Shown: positions 1 through 6,678, counted from the first letter of the stretch. The stretch: DNA of 6,696 bases from an uncultured Bacilli bacterium (GCA_949746915.1 CATKEA010000160.1:1-6696), one strand, 5' to 3'. The notes: generated from the letters alone by a model not told the origin. Translations and numbers: made by a program.

Positions 1-956
1 AAACTTGTAAAAGCTGGATGCGTTAACCATTCACCTTTCTTATTTCCGACTGATGATGTTACACCTTTAGTTTCAAATTCAACTTCTATAGTTTGTACTT
101 TGGTATTATCGACATCTGTTAAACCTGCATATTTTTCATCATTAAATATTTTATAGCGATATCTTGGTATCCATACAAAGTAACTTTCTATATCTTCTTC
201 TGGTATTACTGTATTTAAGGCATAATCTTTACTATTATCTTTTAATATTACTGCATTGGCCCATACCTTTTCTTCATAATTGTACCATTCTGTTTTGGTA
301 TCTGCTTTGGTTACTCTTCCAGAATTATCTATTACTACTGGTACTAGATTATCTTTTAATACTGGATCTGCTCCATTTAAGATATCTTCTGTATATGTTT
401 CTATACTTTGTACTGTATTTACTACTATCTTACTTTCAAAGGTTTTATTCATTGCTTCTTCTGTTGCTGGCGTTGTTTCATTTAACCATAACCTCAAAGA
501 AAAAGTTTTGCTTCCTTTTTTTGCTAGTACTCCTTCTTCTAGATTATAAGAAACACTTGCTTCTTCGATTGTTTTTACTACTGTATTTTTATTAGTAAGG
601 AGACTTGCTTTTGTATCTTGAAACTTTACCTTAATATACTCATTATTTAAATTTGTTGTATTTAGTACTTCTAGATTTATTTGATACTTTACTAAAGTGT
701 TACAAGTATTAGTTATGGTAAACTCATATGGTACTAGTTTTTCGCCATCAGTATCTGTTATTGGTACAGCTTCTATTAATTCAATATTATTTTTATCTGT
801 ATATTCTACATTAAAACATCCTGAAGTTATTCTATTGATTGTTTCTTGTTTCAAGGTTATCTGCCACAAAGCATAACTTGTTCCAATTAACATGAATATT
901 CCTGATAAAACTAATACTGTTATTATCTTCTTTTCTTTCTTAGAGTTTCTTTCCAT
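1..956 (-). CDS. Surface-exposed or secreted protein with SipW-type leader, 3' end missing
   Basis: An open frame of 318 codons runs from ATG at 956 to the window edge without a stop, so the C-terminus is missing. A GGAGAT ribosome site (965-970) lies 8 bases before the ATG. A lysine-rich start (residues 1-10) is followed by one hydrophobic segment (11-26) and then GTSYALW (25-31). This resembles the leader of SipW-processed TasA/camelysin-type proteins, so cleavage after Ala29 is possible; a retained membrane anchor is the alternative. Residues 45-185 look like a beta-rich domain with alternating hydrophobic residues and TITNT- and SLRLWLNET-like strands, similar in style to SipW-substrate domains. 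After it come a Trp-rich stretch (WYNYEEKVWANAV, 224-236), FVWIPRYRYKIF (260-271) and HPAFT (313-317). I recognise this Trp-rich/WIPRY pattern from hypothetical proteins of gut Bacillota but know no function for it. Codons are strongly skewed to A-ending forms (ATA, GTA), unlike the neighbouring genes. The gene is real; the function is unknown. Confidence 0.5.
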   Translation of the reverse strand, partial: MERNSKKEKKIITVLVLSGIFMLIGTSYALWQITLKQETINRITSGCFNVEYTDKNNIELIEAVPITDTDGEKLVPYEFTITNTCNTLVKYQINLEVLNTTNLNNEYIKVKFQDTKASLLTNKNTVVKTIEEASVSYNLEEGVLAKKGSKTFSLRLWLNETTPATEEAMNKTFESKIVVNTVQSIETYTEDILNGADPVLKDNLVPVVIDNSGRVTKADTKTEWYNYEEKVWANAVILKDNSKDYALNTVIPEEDIESYFVWIPRYRYKIFNDEKYAGLTDVDNTKVQTIEVEFETKGVTSSVGNKKGEWLTHPAFTS

Positions 957-991
957 AGCTTTTTATCTCCATATTTTATCCTATATTTAGT

Positions 992-1020
992 ATTATAACA
1001 TAAATTTACTTTTATCTAAC
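992..1020 (-). promoter_or_regulatory. Candidate housekeeping promoter of the surface-protein gene
   Basis: On the minus strand an extended -10 box, TGTTATAAT, covers 1000-992. A weak -35-like hexamer, GTTAGA (1020-1015), sits 17 bases upstream of TATAAT. Transcription would start near 985, about 30 bases before the ATG at 956. The box lies directly downstream of the sigG terminator, so this gene should be transcribed independently of sigG. The perfect extended -10 carries the call; the -35 matches only about half of TTGACA. Confidence 0.6.
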
Positions 1021-1040
1021 TTTTATTTTCATTTTGCAAA

Positions 1041-1066
1041 CAAAAAAGCCGAAATCTTTTTCGACT
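1041..1066 (-). terminator. Intrinsic terminator of sigG
   Basis: Read on the minus strand, AGTCGAAA (1066-1059) pairs with TTTCGGCT (1054-1047). This is an 8-bp stem with one G-T wobble and an AAGA loop, followed directly by a run of T (1047-1042). The upstream arm includes two bases of the sigG stop codon (1067-1065). Stem, tight loop and T-tract are all present, so this should end the sigG transcript before the next gene. Confidence 0.85.
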
Positions 1067-1841
1067 ATTTTAATGTCTTTTTTAATTGATTGATAGCATT
1101 TTTTTCTAACCTTGATATTTGAGCTTGACTTATTCCTAATTCATTTGCTATTTCCATTTGTGTTTTTCCAGTTACAAAACGTTCTTTAATAATAAATTTT
1201 TCGCGATTAGAAAGATCTGATATTGCATTCTTTACTGCCATATTAGTATCTATATCTTTTTCTATTAACTTCTTATCTTCTATTTGATCATAAAGATAAA
1301 TAGTATCTCCACCATCACTATAAATAGGTTCAAAAATACTCACTGGACTACGCATTGAATCAAGCGCATTAGTAATATCATAGGTCGTTACATCTTGTAA
1401 TTTGGCCAATTCCTCTATACTTGGTTCGCTTCCTCTAGTATTTGTGATTTCTTCTTTTAATTTTAACGTTTTATATGCTAAATCCTTCAATGAACGACTT
1501 ACTCTGATACTGTTGTTATCACGCAAATATCTTTTTATTTCTCCTAGAATCATTGGAACAGCATACGTTGATAATTTTACATCGTGTGATGTATCAAAGT
1601 TATCAATAGCTTTAACAAGTCCAATACATCCAACTTGAAATAAATCATCCATATTTTCATCCCTTGATTTAAAACGTTTTAAAATACTTAAAACTAATTT
1701 TAAATTCCCATTAATTAAGTCATCTCTAGCAAAAGTATCACCATTTGCCATTTTTTTAAATAACTCTTGATTTTCTTCATGAGTTAAAACTTGTATATTC
1801 GCTGTATTCACGCCACTTATTTCTACTTTGTGACGTGCCAT
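1065..1841 (-). CDS. sigG: RNA polymerase sigma factor SigG (forespore, late)
   Basis: This sigma-70 family protein of 258 residues directs late gene expression in the forespore of endospore formers. The N-terminus VEISGVNT (6-13) is the SigG hallmark. Region 2 spans about 40-110 with DDLFQVGCIGLVKAIDNFD (65-83) and STYAVPMILGEIKRYLRDN (91-109). Region 3 (about 113-195) includes IRVSRSLKD and FEPIYSDGGD. Region 4 ends in the helix-turn-helix KTQMEIANELGISQAQISRL (226-245). Length and sequence match Bacillus subtilis SigG closely throughout. Asn44 matches the B. subtilis Asn45 that is linked to recognition by the anti-sigma factor CsfB/Gin. I chose ATG 1841 because it starts MARHKVE like other SigG proteins and follows AAAGGAGA by 7 bases; the GTG at 1859 would put the ribosome site inside the coding frame. 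It lies 45 bases after the kinase gene, with a masking hairpin and SigG-type promoter in the gap. No sigE or spoIIGA gene precedes it. Confidence 0.97.
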   Translation of the reverse strand: MARHKVEISGVNTANIQVLTHEENQELFKKMANGDTFARDDLINGNLKLVLSILKRFKSRDENMDDLFQVGCIGLVKAIDNFDTSHDVKLSTYAVPMILGEIKRYLRDNNSIRVSRSLKDLAYKTLKLKEEITNTRGSEPSIEELAKLQDVTTYDITNALDSMRSPVSIFEPIYSDGGDTIYLYDQIEDKKLIEKDIDTNMAVKNAISDLSNREKFIIKERFVTGKTQMEIANELGISQAQISRLEKNAINQLKKTLK

Positions 1842-1880
1842 AAAAAAATCTCCTTTCACTTTTATTAAGTTTAGGAGATT
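1842..1880 (-). promoter_or_regulatory. Hairpin masking the sigG ribosome binding site
   Basis: On the minus strand AATCTCCT (1880-1873) is perfectly complementary to AGGAGATT (1854-1847), and the latter contains the core of the sigG Shine-Dalgarno AAAGGAGA (1856-1849). The 18-base loop can add a second 4-bp stem (ACTT 1870-1867 with AAGT 1861-1858), giving a two-part hairpin with a 5-base apical loop. Any mRNA reading through from the kinase gene would therefore hide the sigG ribosome site. The stem is followed by further T residues (1846-1842), so the same element may also act as a weak intrinsic terminator. The structure is seen in the sequence. RBS masking is known for B. subtilis sigG, and its role here is inferred. 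Confidence 0.75.
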
Positions 1881-1893
1881 AAAAATTTATTCA
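1863..1893 (-). promoter_or_regulatory. sigG: Candidate SigG-type forespore promoter of sigG
   Basis: TGAATA (1893-1888) fits the SigG -35 consensus (GHATR, all five positions). After an 18-base spacer, CTTAATA (1869-1863) matches CATXHTA at six of seven positions. The -35 overlaps the stop codon of the kinase gene and the -10 lies in the loop of the RBS-masking hairpin. Transcription would start near 1856, giving a leader of only about 15 bases that keeps the Shine-Dalgarno but lacks the masking arm. The match to the SigF consensus (GYATA, GGNNANAHTR) is poorer. Chance matches are a risk in AT-rich DNA, but position and spacing are apt. Confidence 0.55.
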
Positions 1894-2513
1894 GTTATTT
1901 CTTCTTTTGTAGCAAATTTATTATATATATCAACAATTAATTCAATAGTATTATCAATACCTAAAACTGAAGAATCAATTAGATAATCATAATCTTTTTT
2001 ACTACCCCAAATAGTATTCTTATTAACTGCTTCATAATATTTCTTTCTTTGTTTATCAACAGTAGTCATTTTTTTAGAAATTTGCTCATAAGTAGCATTT
2101 TCAAGTTGCATTTTTCTTGCAATTTTGAATTCTATGTCATTGGAATAAATAAAGATATTAATTATATTAGACTTTTCTTTCAAAATATTATTTGAATTTC
2201 TACCTAAAATCACACATGACTCACTACTAGCAATTTCTTTAATAGTTTCTCCGATTAAATGCTGATATTGTTCAAAAGTAAAAGTATCATCATAATTATT
2301 CATATCTATCAAACTGAACATTTTCATTAAATCTGATTTCTTTTTTTCATCATATTCTTCTAAATTTGAATATTTGCCACCATTTTTTTCATAGGTTTTT
2401 CTTAGTAATTCCTTGTCATAGAATGGTATATTTAACTTTTTAGCAACTTGTTCTCCGATGTATCTTCCTCCTGAACCATATTCTCTTCCAATAGTTATTA
2501 CGATATTTTTCAT
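1887..2513 (-). CDS. Cytidylate kinase-like family protein (P-loop nucleotide kinase)
   Basis: This 208-residue protein belongs to the cytidylate-kinase-like family (Pfam Cytidylate_kin2 type), related to but distinct from housekeeping Cmk. The nucleotide-binding P-loop is the family form IGREYGSGGRYIG (8-20), followed by FYDKELL (31-37). CVILGRNSN (100-108) corresponds to the usual CVIxGRxAD block, with Asn106, Ser107 and Asn108 in place of the commoner residues. A lid-like basic stretch VDKQRKKYYE (152-161) and YDYLIDSSVLGID (175-187) are also typical. No signal peptide or membrane segment is seen, so it should be cytosolic. The substrate is unknown; nucleoside monophosphate phosphorylation is inferred from the fold. 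It starts 21 bases after the second ABC gene, with GAAGGGTGA as ribosome site, and no terminator lies between, so it is probably co-transcribed with the exporter. Family members often sit beside membrane transport genes, but no functional link can be read here. Confidence 0.88.
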   Translation of the reverse strand: MKNIVITIGREYGSGGRYIGEQVAKKLNIPFYDKELLRKTYEKNGGKYSNLEEYDEKKKSDLMKMFSLIDMNNYDDTFTFEQYQHLIGETIKEIASSESCVILGRNSNNILKEKSNIINIFIYSNDIEFKIARKMQLENATYEQISKKMTTVDKQRKKYYEAVNKNTIWGSKKDYDYLIDSSVLGIDNTIELIVDIYNKFATKEEITE

Positions 2514-2534
2514 TTCTTCACCCTTCAGTTAACT

Positions 2535-4682
2535 CTACAATTCAAACTGTGAATTGTATAAATCAGCATAAAATCCTTTCTTCTTAATCAATTCATCATG
2601 ATTTCCTGTTTCTATTATATTACCATCTTTCATAACTAAAATTAAGTCAGCATTTTTGATTGTTGATAATCTATGGGCAATTATAAATGATGTTTTTCCT
2701 TCAGTTAATTTATCCATAGCTTTTTGGACTAATTCTTCAGTTCTAGTATCAACATTACTTGTAGCTTCATCTAGAATTAAGAATGGTGCATCTTCAATCA
2801 TTCCTCTAGCAATTGTTAGAAGTTGTCTTTGACCAGCAGATACAGAATCATTTTCTGAAATATCAGAATCTAAGCCATCAGGTAAAGTTTTTATAAAATG
2901 AGTTAATCCAACTGTATCACAAACTTCCATAACTTTTTCATCTGGAATATTTTTTCTATTATAGACAATATTTTCTCTAATTGTTCCACTAAATAACCAA
3001 GTGTCTTGCAGAACCATTGTAAATAATGAGTGAACATTTTCTCTTGTTAAATCTTTTGTTGAAACACCATCTATCTTTATTTCACCAGAGTTTATTTCAT
3101 AAAATTTCATAAGTAGATTAACCATTGTTGTCTTTCCTGCTCCAGTTGGTCCGACAATAGCAATTTTTTGACCAGGTTTAGCTTTTGCACTAAAATCTTT
3201 AATAATTATTTTATTTTCTTCATATCCAAACTTAACATTGTTAAACTCAATATTTCCTTTAACTTTACTTTTATCAAGTACTTCTGTTACAGTCTTCTGA
3301 TTATTCATTTCTTCTTCATCTAAAAATTCAAATACCCTTTCACTCGCTGCAGCAGTTGATTGTAAGCTATTCATAGCTTGTGCTATTTGACTAAGTGGAG
3401 ATGTAAACAATCTAACATATGTAATAAATGCTACTATTACCCCAAAAGTAATGTGTCCATTCATAGTAAGAACTGCTCCAACTACACACACTGCAACATA
3501 TCCTAAGTTACCAATAAAATTCATCATTGGTGGCATTAATCCAGATAAAAATTGACTCTTTCGATTAGCTTCGTATACTTTTTTATTACACTCATCAAAT
3601 TTTTTATCTGATTCTTCTTTTCCATTATAAGCTTTTACAACCAATAAACCAGAATATACTTCTTCAATATGTGAGTTTAATTTACCAAGTTCCACTTGTC
3701 TTGCAGTAAAGTATTTTTGGGATTTTCCTAAAATAATAAACATAAAAACAAAACCTAAAAGACTTGAAATAATAGCTGTAATAGCCATAATCCAATTTGT
3801 GATGAACATCATAATGATTGTTCCAACAAACAAAGTTATAGCACTAACTAAAGTAGATAAAGATTGATTCATACTTTGAGCTATTGTATCAACATCATTA
3901 GTTACTCTTGATAAAATATCACCCGTTTGATTTCTATCAAAGTATTTTAATGGTAATTTATTAATTTTTGCTGATATTCTACTTCTTAACTTTCTTGCAA
4001 AGTTATTAGATACATCAGTCATTAATATTGATTCAATGAATGAAAATATAGCACTAATTATATATAATGAAGCAAGAAATAAAGCAACATTTTTAATTGT
4101 ATTAATATCCATAAACGGTTCTATAGCATTTCTTATTGATTTTGGCATTTCATCGATTTTTTTATACATTTCCTCTGCTGATGCATCTTTATCGATAGTT
4201 AGTAAAACACTTAAATATTCTAATTGATCTTTGGAATTTATTTGATGATTTTCTATTTTAAACGATGGTAAAATGACCTTGATAGTGTTATCAGATAAGG
4301 TAGATAATCCCTTTATCATACTACTATTATCGTCTTTATCAATGTTACTCATTACTTTAATAAATTCTTGTTTTTCTTCATCTGATAGTTCTTTACTAGA
4401 CATAACGCTATTAATATCAATATTTGATAAGTTAGTAGTTACTGTTGTTGTAATTACTTCCATATTATCAGTATTGACTGCTAATCCTTTAGATATTTCA
4501 TCTGTTAACTTAGATAATTTATTAGGAGCTACGATTGATAATACAGAACCAGCAATCGCAAGTATAAGCGCAATTGTTATTAAGACTTTAAAACTTTTAA
4601 GTTCACCAAATAATCTCTTCATAGAACCAACAAAGTTCTTTGATTTGTCTGGTTTACCATTCATTGGGCCACGATTATGCAT
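2535..4682 (-). CDS. Heterodimeric ABC exporter, subunit with the intact catalytic ATPase residues (YheH/LmrD-like)
   Basis: This 715-residue half-transporter has a six-helix exporter domain (TM1 about 33-54, TM2 about 197-216, the rest within 278-430) followed by an ATPase domain. Walker A is GPTGAGKTT (511-519), the Q-loop Gln is 559, Walker B is FLILDE (634-639) with catalytic Glu639, and the switch His is 670. The signature is SAGQ (615-618) instead of SGGQ, and the D-loop reads SNVD. TM1 and TM2 are separated by about 140 mostly polar, charged residues (55-196), predicted to lie outside the cell; this explains the length over the usual 580-670. The start ATG 4682 overlaps the end of the partner gene by 8 bases and follows AAGGAGG by 9 bases. 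Met7 is a less well-placed alternative start. It pairs with the upstream gene product to form a drug- or lipid-type exporter of unknown substrate, in the manner of BmrCD, LmrCD and TM287/288. Confidence 0.95.
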   Translation of the reverse strand: MHNRGPMNGKPDKSKNFVGSMKRLFGELKSFKVLITIALILAIAGSVLSIVAPNKLSKLTDEISKGLAVNTDNMEVITTTVTTNLSNIDINSVMSSKELSDEEKQEFIKVMSNIDKDDNSSMIKGLSTLSDNTIKVILPSFKIENHQINSKDQLEYLSVLLTIDKDASAEEMYKKIDEMPKSIRNAIEPFMDINTIKNVALFLASLYIISAIFSFIESILMTDVSNNFARKLRSRISAKINKLPLKYFDRNQTGDILSRVTNDVDTIAQSMNQSLSTLVSAITLFVGTIIMMFITNWIMAITAIISSLLGFVFMFIILGKSQKYFTARQVELGKLNSHIEEVYSGLLVVKAYNGKEESDKKFDECNKKVYEANRKSQFLSGLMPPMMNFIGNLGYVAVCVVGAVLTMNGHITFGVIVAFITYVRLFTSPLSQIAQAMNSLQSTAAASERVFEFLDEEEMNNQKTVTEVLDKSKVKGNIEFNNVKFGYEENKIIIKDFSAKAKPGQKIAIVGPTGAGKTTMVNLLMKFYEINSGEIKIDGVSTKDLTRENVHSLFTMVLQDTWLFSGTIRENIVYNRKNIPDEKVMEVCDTVGLTHFIKTLPDGLDSDISENDSVSAGQRQLLTIARGMIEDAPFLILDEATSNVDTRTEELVQKAMDKLTEGKTSFIIAHRLSTIKNADLILVMKDGNIIETGNHDELIKKKGFYADLYNSQFEL

Positions 4683-6438
4683 CTTCTAACTCCTCCTTCG
4701 AAAGTTGTGATAAAGCTATTTGTTTATAAACATCACATGTTTTTAATAATTCTTTATGTGTTCCTTCTCCGACACATCTTCCATTGTCTAAAACAATTAT
4801 TTTATCAGCATTCATAATAGTTCCGATTCTTTGAGCAACAATTAGACTTGTTGCATCTTTAGTATATTTTTTTAATTCTTTTCTTAAAACTGAATCTGTT
4901 TTATAATCTAAAGCTGAAAATGAATCATCAAAAATGTATATTTCAGGATCTCTAGCAATAGCTCTCGCAATTGACAATCTTTGTTTTTGACCACCTGAAA
5001 CATTTGTCCCACCTTGAGCTATATGGGCATCATAAGTATTTTCCATTTTTTCAACAAATTCTGTACCTTGAGCAACTTTAATAGCTTCTTTGATTTTTTC
5101 AGCTGTTATTTCTTCTTTACCATTTTTCCCATAAGAAACATTAGAAGATATTGTTCCATTAAACATAACTGCTTTTTGTGGTACATAACCAATTTTATTA
5201 TGAAGAGCATCTTGTTTATATTCTTTTACATTTATTCCATCTACTAAAACTTCTCCATCAGTTGTATCATAAAACCTAGGCACTAAGTTTATAAGTGTTG
5301 ATTTACCTGATCCAGTTGACCCAATAAAGGCAATTGTTTCTCCTTTATTTGCTTTAAAAGATATATCTTTTAGCAAATACTCTTCTGCATCTGGGTATTT
5401 GAATGATACATTGATAAATTCAACTGTTCCTTTTTCTGTTGTTGAAGTACCATCTAAATTACCATCTTCGATACTTAAATTAGTATTTAAGACTTCATTA
5501 ATACGGACTGCTGAAACTTGAGCTCTTGGTACCATCATAAAAATCATAGCTAGCATTAAAAATGACATAATTACTTGCATTGCATATGAAGAAAATACTA
5601 CCATATCTCCAAATAATACTAATTTGTCAGCCATAAGAGCATCTTTAATTAGATATGCACCTACAAAATAAATAGCAAGTGTTAAAAAGTACATGATAAT
5701 ATACATAATTGGTGACATTATAGAAAATGCCTTTTGATTAAATAATTGAGTATTAGTTAGTTTATCATTAGTTTCTTTAAATTTTTTTTCTTGATATTTT
5801 TCAGCATTAAATGCTCTAACTACCCTAATACCTGTAAGATTTTCTCTTGTTACACTATTTATCTTATCAGTTAATTTTTGAACTATTTTAAATCTTGGAA
5901 GAACAATTACCATAAGTGCAATAATAGTTGATAAAAGAATTAAAACAGCTACTGCTGTAATAGCACTCCATTGCCAACTTTTATTTAGGATTTTAGTGAT
6001 AGCCCAAAGTGCAGTAATTGGAGCTTTTATTATTAATTGTAATCCCATAGATATTAACATTTGAATTTGTGTAATATCATTTGTTGTCCTTGTAATTAAA
6101 CTACTCGTAGAAAATTTTTTAACTTCATGAATACCTAGTGTTTCTACCTTATCAAAAATTTTCTTTCTTACTCTCATAGAAAAACTTGCAGATATATTAG
6201 ACGCTAAATAACCAACAATGATTGCAGATATTAAACTTCCTAGAGCACATGCTAACATGTATCCTCCATTAAGTAAAATATCAGAAAGTTTACTTCCCTC
6301 TGTTTGAACTAAGATGGTGATTTCAGACATATAATCTGGCATTTTTAAATCTAACCACACTTGTATAACAATTAGTAAAATAGAAACCATTATAAAAGCG
6401 ATATCTTTTTTACTAAAATTCTTGAATAATTTTAACAT
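4675..6438 (-). CDS. Heterodimeric ABC exporter, subunit with degenerate ATPase residues (YheI/LmrC-like)
   Basis: This 587-residue half-transporter of normal family length has six predicted helices (about 12-27, 55-80, 128-150, 157-180, 242-265, 275-305) and then an ATPase domain. Walker A is GSTGSGKST (373-381), Q-loop Gln 421, signature VSGGQKQR (480-487) and Walker B IYIFDD (500-505). The catalytic Glu position is Asp505 and the switch His position is Gln536 (VAQRIGTI). These are the typical changes in the regulatory, non-hydrolysing site of asymmetric exporters; they do not indicate decay. Its intact SGGQ signature would complete the active site on the partner subunit. The ATG at 6438 follows AAGGGAGG by 7 bases. 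The stop overlaps the next gene's start by 8 bases, so translation is likely coupled and subunits made 1:1. It is the first gene of the operon. The substrate cannot be told from sequence; multidrug export is the usual guess. Confidence 0.95.
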   Translation of the reverse strand: MLKLFKNFSKKDIAFIMVSILLIVIQVWLDLKMPDYMSEITILVQTEGSKLSDILLNGGYMLACALGSLISAIIVGYLASNISASFSMRVRKKIFDKVETLGIHEVKKFSTSSLITRTTNDITQIQMLISMGLQLIIKAPITALWAITKILNKSWQWSAITAVAVLILLSTIIALMVIVLPRFKIVQKLTDKINSVTRENLTGIRVVRAFNAEKYQEKKFKETNDKLTNTQLFNQKAFSIMSPIMYIIMYFLTLAIYFVGAYLIKDALMADKLVLFGDMVVFSSYAMQVIMSFLMLAMIFMMVPRAQVSAVRINEVLNTNLSIEDGNLDGTSTTEKGTVEFINVSFKYPDAEEYLLKDISFKANKGETIAFIGSTGSGKSTLINLVPRFYDTTDGEVLVDGINVKEYKQDALHNKIGYVPQKAVMFNGTISSNVSYGKNGKEEITAEKIKEAIKVAQGTEFVEKMENTYDAHIAQGGTNVSGGQKQRLSIARAIARDPEIYIFDDSFSALDYKTDSVLRKELKKYTKDATSLIVAQRIGTIMNADKIIVLDNGRCVGEGTHKELLKTCDVYKQIALSQLSKEELEDA

Positions 6439-6515
6439 TTAATTTCCTCCCTTATATTTGTATTTTATATTTTTTGACATATTTATTAAGTATTCATTTG
6501 TTTTTGTCCTGAATA

Positions 6516-6524
6516 ATTATATCA
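6516..6524 (-). promoter_or_regulatory. Candidate extended -10 promoter of the exporter operon (proximal)
   Basis: TGATATAAT reads on the minus strand from 6524 to 6516, a perfect extended -10 box. The hexamer 17 bases upstream, GAAGCA, is a poor -35, which extended -10 promoters can tolerate. Transcription would start near 6509 and give a leader of about 70 bases before the ATG at 6438. An imperfect dyad, ATAATT-N8-AATTAT (6513-6532), overlays the box and could be an operator, but such dyads are common in AT-rich DNA. Confidence 0.5.
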
Positions 6525-6635
6525 TAAATTATAAATTTTGCTTCTTTTTTTCACCTCATGTGACATTTTAACAGAAGAATATTGTAAAAATATGGGATTT
6601 TAGGTTTTTATTGTTTTTTATTTCTTTATCTTTTT

Positions 6636-6664
6636 ATTATATTTTTCTTTTCAAATTTTGTGAA
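6636..6664 (-). promoter_or_regulatory. Candidate SigA promoter of the exporter operon (distal)
   Basis: TTCACA (6664-6659) differs from TTGACA at one position and is spaced 17 bases from a perfect TATAAT (6641-6636) on the minus strand. Transcription would start near 6629, about 190 bases upstream of the first exporter gene. No convincing coding sequence lies in that leader. Match and spacing are better than for the proximal candidate, though AT-rich DNA raises the chance rate. Confidence 0.5.
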
Positions 6665-6678
6665 ATAACTATTATTTC
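6662..6678. repeat. Perfect 7-bp inverted repeat overlapping the distal -35
   Basis: GAAATAA (6662-6668), a CTA spacer, then TTATTTC (6672-6678) form a perfect palindrome. On the plus strand it is followed by TTTTT, so it could be a weak plus-strand terminator, but the stem has a single G-C pair. One arm covers half of the distal -35 hexamer, so a repressor-binding site is an alternative. Neither reading is strong. Confidence 0.3.

Noticed and set aside
280..549. Second plus-strand open frame in the same place
   Set aside because: Also antisense to the surface-protein gene, with no start signal or recognisable domain.
164..595. Plus-strand open frame rich in Leu and Tyr
   Set aside because: It is the antisense shadow of the A-rich surface-protein gene; it is low-complexity with no ribosome site, while the minus frame is open over 318 codons with a good RBS and leader.
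1842..1859. GTG at 1859 as the sigG start
   Set aside because: It would translate through the Shine-Dalgarno and add MKGDFF, which is absent from SigG proteins; ATG 1841 fits RBS spacing and family N-terminus.
4273..4689. Plus-strand frame of 138 codons opposite the ABC gene
   Set aside because: It is an antisense shadow of the polar insertion and TM1 of the exporter subunit, with no RBS and no family features.
4675..6438. Loss of catalytic Glu and switch His read as a decaying gene
   Set aside because: The frame is intact and the changes are the standard ones for the regulatory subunit of heterodimeric exporters.
6522..6566. A 14-codon minus-strand frame (MSHEVKKRSKIYNL) in the exporter leader
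   Set aside because: No ribosome site precedes its ATG, and short frames like this are expected by chance; a leader-peptide role cannot be supported.
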